Assembly: GCA_050010255.1 (NCBI GenBank)
Contig: JBEKLJ010000062.1
Coordinates: forward strand, 1-16,310
Source: JBEKLJ01 sp050010255
Lineage (GTDB): Bacteria > Acidobacteriota > Terriglobia > Bryobacterales > Bryobacteraceae
DNA: 16,310 bases
Direction: 5' to 3'
Each line of letters opens with the position of its first letter. Within the stretch, counting starts at the first letter, position 1. The notes under the pieces are model-generated. The model did no database searches. It was given only the letters and a program-made list of their open reading frames with translations, and had not been told where the DNA came from. Position numbers and translations under genes: made by a program. Positions 6,952 through 12,493 of the stretch are shown here, in pieces.

Positions 6952-6966
6952 ACAAAGGAGAGTCCT

Positions 6967-7449
6967 GTGCCGGTACTGGCCAAACTGAAGGAATTCCTGG
7001 ATCGGAACAACGTCGAGTACACGCATACGCTGCATCCGCTGGCCTACACGGCCCGCGAGGTAGCCTCCGCCGAGCATGTGCCCCCCCGGGAGATCGCCAA
7101 AACGGTGGTGCTCCTTAGTGAACAGGGCTACGGGATGGCGGTGCTGCCGGCTGACAGCATCGCCGACCTGGAGCAGCTTCGCCTGGGGCTGGGGCTGGCG
7201 CGGCTGCGCCTGGCCACCGAAGCCGAGCTGGCCGAGCTGTTCCCCACCTGTGAGCTGGGCGCCATGCCGCCCTTCGGCAACCTATTCGGGCTGCCGGTCT
7301 ATGTCGACGGCCGCACGGCCGGGGAAGACAGGATCACCTTCAACGCCGGCACGCACCGGGATGTGGTTCACATGCATTACCGGGACTTCGCGCGGCTGGC
7401 GAACCCGACGGTGATTTCGTTCGCCAAACGGGCCGGGGCGGCGGCGTAG
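6967..7449 (+). CDS. YbaK/EbsC-type aminoacyl-tRNA deacylase domain protein
   Basis: 160-aa cytosolic protein made of a single YbaK/ProX-like editing domain, which in characterised members hydrolyses mischarged aminoacyl-tRNA (for example Cys-tRNAPro or Ala-tRNAPro). Visible signatures are EIAKTVVL with the conserved Lys45, the GAMPPFG loop (98-104), VYVD near 111 and FNAGTHRD (125-132). The N-terminus LKEFLDRNNVEYTHTLH is also typical. The GTG start at 6967 is chosen because AAAGGAG lies 6 nt upstream and the family N-terminus begins there. Single-domain members are hard to assign to one tRNA, so substrate specificity is open. It is preceded by a hairpin-rich leader and converges on korC across the palindromic element. 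Confidence 0.9.
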   Translation: MPVLAKLKEFLDRNNVEYTHTLHPLAYTAREVASAEHVPPREIAKTVVLLSEQGYGMAVLPADSIADLEQLRLGLGLARLRLATEAELAELFPTCELGAMPPFGNLFGLPVYVDGRTAGEDRITFNAGTHRDVVHMHYRDFARLANPTVISFAKRAGAAA

Positions 7450-7489
7450 GGCGTGCCTGGTTGGCGGATGCGCAGGCGGCCGGCGGCCG

Positions 7490-7592
7490 CACAAAAACCG
7501 AGGCCAGACCACCACTTTTCGCCCCTTCCGAGGTCATCGAAGGTAAGGGAGTGGCGCAGGCGAAAAGTGGCTGTCTGTACCCGGTTTTTGTG
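7490..7592. repeat. 103-bp inverted-repeat (MITE-like) element between convergent genes
   Basis: The 34-bp ends 7490-7523 and 7559-7592 are inverted copies of each other, matching at 29 of 34 positions. They contain perfect blocks CACAAAAACCG/CGGTTTTTGTG (11 bp), CAGAC/GTCTG (5 bp) and CCACTTTTCGCC/GGCGAAAAGTGG (12 bp). The 35-bp core can fold again through CCCTT (7523-7527) and AAGGG (7545-7549). The layout resembles back-to-back ends of an insertion sequence or a miniature inverted-repeat element. No target-site duplication is evident. It could also act as a two-way transcription terminator for the genes on either side. The rest of the 7450-7656 gap shows nothing clear. Confidence 0.75.
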
Positions 7593-7656
7593 ACTGCCCA
7601 CCCGTGCCACGGGCGGCTATCGCGCACCGCAGCAGATTGCCGGTGAAACATCCGGA

Positions 7657-8217
7657 CTAGCCCTCGGTGGGCGGCCGGAGCTTGTCGAGGCCGTACTCGT
7701 AACCCTTGTCAAAGGCGCAGCGGTTCAGGTCTCGCGTGGAGGGAGGCACGGAATCGGCGATGGCCTTGCGCAGCGCCTCCGGCGAGAGCAGGCCGGTGAC
7801 GGCAGCCAGGAACCCCACCATGACCACGTTCAGCACCATCCGCTTGCCGAGCTCCTCGGCCAGGCGCGTGGCCGGAACGCCGTAGACGCGGATGCCGCTG
7901 GGCAGTGCCGAGATCCTGACCAACTCCTCCTCGACGATAAGGACGCCCGTCTCCTTGAGCTCCGGAGTGAAGCGCGCGTAGGCCTCCTGCGACATGACGA
8001 CGAGCACATCCGGGCGGGTGACGTAGGGATAGAGAATCGGTTCTCCGGAGAGGATCACCTGGGCGCTGGAGGCGCCACCGCGCGCCTCGGGCCCGAAGTT
8101 CTGCGTGAGGGTGGCGTAGCCGCCCTCGTGGATCGCGGCGGCCCTGCCGACAATCATGGCCGACAGGATCACGCCCTGCCCGCCGAACCCCGCAATGCGA
8201 ATCTCGCTCAGCCGCAT
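7657..8217 (-). CDS. korC: 2-oxoacid:ferredoxin oxidoreductase, gamma subunit
   Basis: 186-aa gamma subunit of a ferredoxin-dependent 2-oxoacid oxidoreductase (2-oxoglutarate type most likely). The family hallmark GFGGQGV is at residues 10-16, followed by TQNFGPEARGGASSAQVILS near 38, the segment that contacts the other subunits. Length is normal. It is the last gene of the korDABC operon; its ATG lies inside the end of korB (10-nt overlap), implying coupled translation. It works with the alpha and beta subunits to bind CoA and release acyl-CoA. The related 2-oxoisovalerate enzyme cannot be excluded from this subunit alone. Confidence 0.93.
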   Translation of the reverse strand: MRLSEIRIAGFGGQGVILSAMIVGRAAAIHEGGYATLTQNFGPEARGGASSAQVILSGEPILYPYVTRPDVLVVMSQEAYARFTPELKETGVLIVEEELVRISALPSGIRVYGVPATRLAEELGKRMVLNVVMVGFLAAVTGLLSPEALRKAIADSVPPSTRDLNRCAFDKGYEYGLDKLRPPTEG

Positions 8218-9080
8218 ACCAGGTGTTCCGCCTCGATATACCGCTCGCCCAGCGAATCGGCAAGCTGGCGTCTCATGAGGTCCCTGTAATCCGGCCGGTC
8301 GCGGTCGACGAACTTGCCCACGATGATGTCGCCGTCCCTGCTGAGCGCCACTTCACCGGTCGGCGCGCCGTGCTTCACCTTGCTGTGCTGCTTGTAGTAC
8401 TTCATCGTGTCCAGCCCGTCGCCCATCTTGTTCCGGCGCTGATAGAGCGTCGGACAGGGCGAAAGCACCTCGATGAAGCAGAAGCCGCGCTTGGCGAGCA
8501 CTTCGGACATCGACTTGGTCAACTGCCGCACGTGGAACGTGGTCCAGCGCGCCACGTAGGAGGCCCCGGCCGCTTCGGCCAGGGACGGCAGGTTGAATGC
8601 CGGCTCGTAGCACCCGTAGGGAGACGTGGTGGTGATGGCCGTGGCCGGCGTGGTCGGCGCCGCCTGGCCGCCGGTCATCGCGTAGATGAGGTTGTTCACG
8701 CAGATGACCTTGATGTCGATGTTCCGCCGGGCGGCGTGAATCAGGTGGTTGCCTCCTATGGCGAACAGGTCGCCGTCGCCGGAGTAGACCACCACTTCGA
8801 GCGAGGGGTTGGCGAGCTTCAGCCCGGTGGCGAAGGGGATCGCCCGCCCGTGCGTGGTGTGGAAGGAATCCAGCTTCAGGTAGCCGGCCACGCGGCCGCT
8901 GCAGCCGATCCCGGAGACTACCGCCACGCGGTCCAAATCCGCCTTCGACTCCAGCAAGGCCCGGGCGAAGCAGTTGACCGTCGTGCCGATCCCGCAGCCG
9001 GGGCACCAGATGTGGGGTATCCGCTCGGTGCGCAGGAAAGGCTCGACCGGGTTGATGGGGGGAGCTTCTACGGCCGTCAC
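8208..9080 (-). CDS. korB: 2-oxoacid:ferredoxin oxidoreductase, beta subunit (TPP-binding)
   Basis: 290-aa catalytic subunit that binds thiamine pyrophosphate and a 4Fe-4S cluster and decarboxylates the 2-oxoacid, passing electrons to ferredoxin. Cluster ligands are visible as C26 and C29 in WCPGCGIG, C60 in GIGCSG and C209 in SPCPTLYQ. The TPP/Mg motif begins at GDGD (101-104) and ends at NN (129-130). The start is GTG 9080: GTGA overlaps the korA stop, and GGAGG lies 7 nt upstream within korA. The frame is open further upstream, but that part lies inside korA and is not similar to the family. Full family length. Confidence 0.94.
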   Translation of the reverse strand: MTAVEAPPINPVEPFLRTERIPHIWCPGCGIGTTVNCFARALLESKADLDRVAVVSGIGCSGRVAGYLKLDSFHTTHGRAIPFATGLKLANPSLEVVVYSGDGDLFAIGGNHLIHAARRNIDIKVICVNNLIYAMTGGQAAPTTPATAITTTSPYGCYEPAFNLPSLAEAAGASYVARWTTFHVRQLTKSMSEVLAKRGFCFIEVLSPCPTLYQRRNKMGDGLDTMKYYKQHSKVKHGAPTGEVALSRDGDIIVGKFVDRDRPDYRDLMRRQLADSLGERYIEAEHLVCG

Positions 9081-10234
9081 TTGGCTGCCTCCAGGATCGC
9101 CTCGAGGATCTGTTCGGGAAGGTGAACGCCGCCTCCGGCGTGGGTCACGGGGATGGTCCTGGCAAACGGCCCCACCACCCGCTCGACCTCGCGCGCAATC
9201 TGACCGAGGTTGAGCTCGGGGACGACGAACGCCTTGGCGCGTTGGGCAATCTGGCGCAACCGCTGGTCCGGGAAGGGCCAGATGCCGATCAGCCGGCAGC
9301 GGCCCGCCTTGACGCCGCGCTCGCGGGCCAGACCGATGGCCCGTTGGGCGATGCGGGAGGTGATGCCGTAGGAGACCACCACCACGTCGGCGTCCTCCAG
9401 ATCCTGCTCGTCGATGAGGGTCAAGCGTTCCTCGGCCGCGCGGATCTTCTTCTGCAACCGCCGCAGCAGGCGATCCTGCGTCTCCACGGTCATCGAGGGA
9501 TAGCCGCGCTCGTCGTGCGTCAGTCCGGTGACGTGGAGCCGGTAACCCTCGCCGGCGTGCGCCATGGCGGGGACCAGGTCGCCTTCCGGCTCGAACGGGC
9601 TGTATTCCTCCGGCGGCCGCTTGGTTAGCCGGCGCGGGAAGACCTGGATCTCGCCGGCCGGGGGAATCACCACCTTCTCGGTCATGTGCCCCACGCACTC
9701 GTCCATCATGAACATCACCGGCGTGCGGTACTGCTCGGAGAGGTTGAAGGCCGTGATGGTGAGGTCAAAGCACTCCTGGGGCGAGTTCGGCGAGAGCGCG
9801 ATGATCTCGTAGTCGCCATGCGAGCCCCAGCGGCACTGCATCATGTCCGCCTGCGCGGGGAGGGTCGGCAGGCCGGTCGAGGGCCCGCCGCGCTGGACAT
9901 CGACGAACACGCACGGCGTCTCGGTCATGGCCGCGAAGCCGATGTGCTCCATCATCAGCGAGAAACCCGGCCCCGAGGTGACCGTGAAAGCCTTGGCGCC
10001 GGCCCAGACCGCCCCCAGGATGGCGATCGAAGAGGCCAGCTCGTCCTCCATCTGGATGAACATGCCGCCGACCGTCGGGATGCGCGCGGCGAACCGCTCG
10101 ACCACCTCGGTCGAGGGTGTGATGGGGTAGCCTGCGGCAAATCGCGCACCCGCGGCCAGCGCGCCCTCGCAGCAGGCCTGGTCGCCGTCCAGGAAGTGAA
10201 TGCCCGTCAAGACGCCGCGCGGGTCAGCCTGCAT
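9077..10234 (-). CDS. korA: 2-oxoacid:ferredoxin oxidoreductase, alpha subunit
   Basis: 385-aa alpha subunit carrying the pyrimidine-binding and transketolase-C-like domains. Motifs visible are AAGYPITPSTE (33-43), TSGPGFSLM (86-94), QRGGPSTGLPT (114-124), MDEC in the centre and VVPELNLGQ (337-345) in the C-terminal domain. Together with korB it forms the TPP site; the family acts in reverse TCA flux or in ferredoxin-linked oxidation of 2-oxoglutarate. ATG 10234 is chosen because GGGAG lies 6 nt upstream and the protein then begins as in the family; it overlaps the end of korD by 11 nt. An upstream in-frame start would add Cys/Arg-rich residues that are antisense-like. Confidence 0.94.
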   Translation of the reverse strand: MQADPRGVLTGIHFLDGDQACCEGALAAGARFAAGYPITPSTEVVERFAARIPTVGGMFIQMEDELASSIAILGAVWAGAKAFTVTSGPGFSLMMEHIGFAAMTETPCVFVDVQRGGPSTGLPTLPAQADMMQCRWGSHGDYEIIALSPNSPQECFDLTITAFNLSEQYRTPVMFMMDECVGHMTEKVVIPPAGEIQVFPRRLTKRPPEEYSPFEPEGDLVPAMAHAGEGYRLHVTGLTHDERGYPSMTVETQDRLLRRLQKKIRAAEERLTLIDEQDLEDADVVVVSYGITSRIAQRAIGLARERGVKAGRCRLIGIWPFPDQRLRQIAQRAKAFVVPELNLGQIAREVERVVGPFARTIPVTHAGGGVHLPEQILEAILEAAK

Positions 10235-10472
10235 CAACCGCTCCCTGCGCTCTGGGTTCGCCGATCCTCCAGCCGAAGATCGCGAAGTCCGGGCAGTACA
10301 TGCCGCACAGGTCGCAACCGCTGCATTTCTCAAGGGCTATGACGTGCGGCGGATGATAGCCCCGGGAATTGAACGTCGAAGAAAGGGCCAGCACCTTGGT
10401 GGGGCAGAACTCGATGCAGAAGGCGCAGCCCTTGCACCGCTCAACGTTGATGGCGACGTTGCCTTTTGCCAT
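10224..10472 (-). CDS. korD: 2-oxoacid:ferredoxin oxidoreductase, delta (ferredoxin-like) subunit
   Basis: 82-aa ferredoxin-type subunit with two complete 4Fe-4S motifs: C13, C16, C19, C23 (CKGCAFCIEFC) and C50, C53, C56, C60 (CSGCDLCGMYC). It relays electrons from the catalytic beta subunit to a ferredoxin. It is the first gene of the operon and its stop overlaps korA. A separate delta subunit is usual for the four-subunit KorDABC, VorDABC and PorDABC forms, so this gene does not decide the substrate. Its ribosome-binding site is weak (GAGAAG). Confidence 0.93.
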   Translation of the reverse strand: MAKGNVAINVERCKGCAFCIEFCPTKVLALSSTFNSRGYHPPHVIALEKCSGCDLCGMYCPDFAIFGWRIGEPRAQGAVDAG

Positions 10473-10526
10473 AGCGCGGCTTCTCGGCCTGCTGAAAGCA
10501 TCACTGCACGCGGGATGCCACAGCAG

Positions 10527-10555
10527 GCACTAGCAAACGGGGCTGGCGATTTCAA
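10527..10555 (-). promoter_or_regulatory. Possible kor operon promoter
   Basis: On the minus strand TTGAAA (10550-10555) is followed after 17 nt by TAGTGC (10527-10532), about 55 nt upstream of the korD ATG. The -35 is good and the -10 poor, so this is a weak call. The rest of 10473-10637 holds only the small inverted repeat listed separately. Confidence 0.3.
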
Positions 10556-10596
10556 TGTACCAAAGTCGGGAGACGAGATGCTCCCTCACAGCACCG

Positions 10597-10618
10597 TTGC
10601 CAGTAGAGCCGCTGGCAA
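10597..10618. other. Inverted repeat after the GH94 remnant
   Basis: TTGCCAG (10597-10603) pairs perfectly with CTGGCAA (10612-10618) around an 8-nt loop. It starts 20 nt beyond the stop of the minus-strand GH94 remnant and could have served as its terminator, but no T-run follows. Confidence 0.3.
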
Positions 10619-10637
10619 TTCGCCGGCTGAAGCGCGC

Positions 10638-10958
10638 CTACGTTAGTGTCGCTTCCACCAGGACTTCGGTCCGGCCGCCCGTCGGCGGCGGCACTATGTC
10701 GCCCGGAACCGGCACGCCGTCCACCTTGAGCGCCACGCTATTGCCGGGGCCGGAGCGCTGGACAGCGATGCGGTACGTGACACCGCGGAACCTGCGGACG
10801 GCCGTGAACCCTGACCACCTGCTCGGAATCACCGGAGCAACTTGCAGGCCGCTGTATGTGGGACGGATGCCGAGGATCCACTGCGTGATGGCGTAGTAGT
10901 TCCACGCCGCGGTGCCTGTGAGCAATGAGTCAATCAATTCAGCTTCGATTTTCTGATA
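10638..10958 (-). pseudogene. C-terminal remnant of a GH94-type glycoside phosphorylase
   Basis: About 107 codons read from an in-frame TGA at 10959-10961 down to a normal stop at 10638. The segment LLTGTAAWNYYAITQWILGI followed by RPTYSGLQVAP, then GFTAVRRFRGVTYRI, matches the C-terminal end of cellobiose phosphorylase / glycosyltransferase-36 (GH94) enzymes, which are usually 700 aa or more. The catalytic domain and everything N-terminal are missing. Only a TTG at 10937 could serve as a start, with no ribosome-binding site. The first residues (YQKIEAELIDS) do not look like the family, so the breakpoint lies near 10925-10958. It was probably cut by the event that brought in the genes to its right. 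Confidence 0.75.
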
Positions 10959-10979
10959 TCATACCCCGAATAGCGGAAT

Positions 10980-11990
10980 ATGAGGCTTTTCGGCCGTCCC
11001 GTATCCAAGGAGCTTTCGGATTTGGCCAAGTCGGCACAAGATCTGGCCGATACGGGATCCGAGCACGATCATGCGGCGGCTGAGAACTTCGCCCATGATA
11101 GTCGTGTGGGCGACGCCAGGGCGATCCGGTTCTCCGAATGGTGCCGGCGAACCGATAACGACTCCACTCTGCGGCTTGCAGCCGAGGAGTACCTCAGAGA
11201 GCAGGTGCGGAAATCTCCCGATGAAACCTTCCTCCACAGCGACAATGCCCACAACCGTATTGGGTACGGCGGCGGAGGGGGTGTACACATCGCGAAGGAT
11301 GACCCATTGGCCACGGTGCTCGATCTGACGGGCTTGGCGGGAGTGCTGAGGGGCGGGAGACTGGCGGGCTTGCCCGAATTGCAGGATCTGCCCGCAGCCG
11401 CAGCCGTGAGCGACGATCAGATCAACCGCTATTTTGATGGCCGGTTGGGGAACCCGGACAACACCGTCCGGGATCGAACCGTGCAGGACGTACTGGAGGC
11501 GATCCGGCTGGCCGGCGCTCGTCATCCAAGCTGGGCCAGTCCTTGGGATCGGTTCATGAATCGGATCGACGCCACGCCGGAGAGTTGGCTGGCAGCCGTG
11601 GGGCTGCCGCGAGCGACGTATCCGCGTTGGGTTATTGTGCTGCGGTATACCGTTGGCGAAGCGGGGTTCTTGGTACGACCGACTCAGCTTGAAGCTGGGT
11701 GGTTCGGCTTCCACTTCCCCTCGCCGGCGATGGGCAGGCCAGATCGAGGGGGCCATGCAATGTCGCTGAGTGACAGGCCTGCTGGCCAGCGGCTCCCGAT
11801 TCTGCCGGAGCTCATCCATCCACAGGTGCGGTTTCGGGTGCATCATTGGAGAGCCACCGGTCGGATGTGCGGCGTGACCAGCAGAGTGGTGGGGCCACTG
11901 GCGAGACTGCCGGAGTACCGCCGCGCGCATCGGGATGATCTCACAGCCGAGTATGGCGCACCGGCGCTGGTCGACTGGATGACCGTATGA
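10980..11990 (+). CDS. Hypothetical protein, 336 aa, unrecognised family
   Basis: A soluble-looking protein with no signal peptide or clear membrane helix; no function assigned. The N-terminal third is acidic and helical (SKELSDLAKSAQDLADTG; LRLAAEEYLREQVRKSP). A Gly-rich turn IGYGGGGGVHIAKDDPLAT lies near residues 93-111. The second half contains DDQINRYFDGRLGNPDNTVRD, ATPESWLAAVGLPRATYPRW, then a strand-rich WVIVLRYTVGEAGFLVRPT. The ATG at 10980 has no strong ribosome-binding site. The opposite strand is also open over the whole gene (10959-12029), but that product is His/Pro/Arg/Gln-rich and lacks domain-like order, so I read it as the shadow. The gene begins right after the GH94 breakpoint and lies 92 nt upstream of the toxin gene; a T-rich stretch (11992-11998) follows its stop. 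Confidence 0.65.
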   Translation: MRLFGRPVSKELSDLAKSAQDLADTGSEHDHAAAENFAHDSRVGDARAIRFSEWCRRTDNDSTLRLAAEEYLREQVRKSPDETFLHSDNAHNRIGYGGGGGVHIAKDDPLATVLDLTGLAGVLRGGRLAGLPELQDLPAAAAVSDDQINRYFDGRLGNPDNTVRDRTVQDVLEAIRLAGARHPSWASPWDRFMNRIDATPESWLAAVGLPRATYPRWVIVLRYTVGEAGFLVRPTQLEAGWFGFHFPSPAMGRPDRGGHAMSLSDRPAGQRLPILPELIHPQVRFRVHHWRATGRMCGVTSRVVGPLARLPEYRRAHRDDLTAEYGAPALVDWMTV

Positions 11991-12029
11991 CTTTTTTTCA
12001 TTTGTTTTCATCGACTTGCGACATAACAA

Positions 12030-12082
12030 TACTGGTATTTTGAGAATACCATTTACAGTATGTGGACTTGGCGGGTATACTG
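12030..12082 (+). promoter_or_regulatory. Putative operator cluster of the toxin-antitoxin operon
   Basis: A perfect hairpin/operator GGTATT-TTGAG-AATACC covers 12034-12050. Around it are three copies of a 5-bp half-site in alternating orientation: TACTG 12030-12034, CAGTA 12056-12060 and TACTG 12078-12082; the last two extend to CAGTAT and ATACTG. Such palindromes upstream of toxin-antitoxin operons are bound by the XRE-type antitoxin for autorepression. A poor promoter may overlap (TTGTTT 12002-12007, TAACAA 12024-12029). Binding is inferred. Confidence 0.5.
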
Positions 12083-12493
12083 ATGAAGGTGGCCGTCACC
12101 CTGTGGGACTTCCTGGGTCCTGACAGGGAGAACCTGATCCAAAGGTGGGCGAACAAGGAGAGGCTTTCCCAGCGTGACCGAGCGCTGCTCAACCAGAAGT
12201 TCGACTTCCTCGAGCGTGTGGGCGTCGATCTGGCGTTAGCCACCAAGATGCTCGCGGGGCCGGTGAACAAGCAGCGGCACATCTACAAGTTGGTCGCTCA
12301 CGGGGATCTGATGCTTCGCCCGATGGTATGCAAGGGACCGCCGCAGGACCGGCGCTCCGAGGTGACGCTGCTTGAGGGCGCTGTTGAAAAGGATCGCAAC
12401 CTGCACCCAGAGAACGCGCCCGAGCGGGCGGAGCAGAACCGCCAGGTGATCTCGAAGGACGGCCAACGAAGAGGACCGCATGAGCGTTTCTAG
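12083..12493 (+). CDS. HigB / phage Gp49-like (RelE-superfamily) toxin
   Basis: 136-aa small protein resembling the Gp49-like/HigB branch of the RelE superfamily, ribosome-associated mRNA endonucleases that inhibit growth when not neutralised. Visible features are DRALLNQKFDFLERVG in the helical N-terminal half, the strand segment RHIYKLVAHGDLMLRPMVCKG (66-85) and the basic C-terminal RAEQNRQVISKDGQRRGPHERF. ATG 12083 is chosen because the family begins MKVAVTLW; an in-frame GTG at 12062 would add seven residues but lies within the operator cluster. Its stop overlaps the antitoxin start by 14 nt, and toxin-first order is the HigBA arrangement. The assignment is from motif style and gene order, not from catalytic residues. 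Confidence 0.7.
   Translation: MKVAVTLWDFLGPDRENLIQRWANKERLSQRDRALLNQKFDFLERVGVDLALATKMLAGPVNKQRHIYKLVAHGDLMLRPMVCKGPPQDRRSEVTLLEGAVEKDRNLHPENAPERAEQNRQVISKDGQRRGPHERF

Noticed and set aside
7461..7646. Small 61-codon frame across the palindromic element
   Set aside because: It runs through the inverted repeat, has no ribosome-binding site and no protein-like features.
8223..9125. Plus-strand 300-codon frame opposite korB
   Set aside because: Shadow of korB; Arg/Gly/His/Val-rich with no recognisable motif.
11988..12010. Intrinsic terminator after the 336-aa gene
   Set aside because: A T-rich run is present, but the only stem upstream is 4 bp (GGTC/GACC), too weak to call.
10959..12029. Minus-strand 356-codon frame opposite the 336-aa gene
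   Set aside because: It uses the exact antisense codon register and gives a His/Pro/Arg/Gln-rich product without domain-like order; the plus-strand product looks more natural. Kept as a point to verify.
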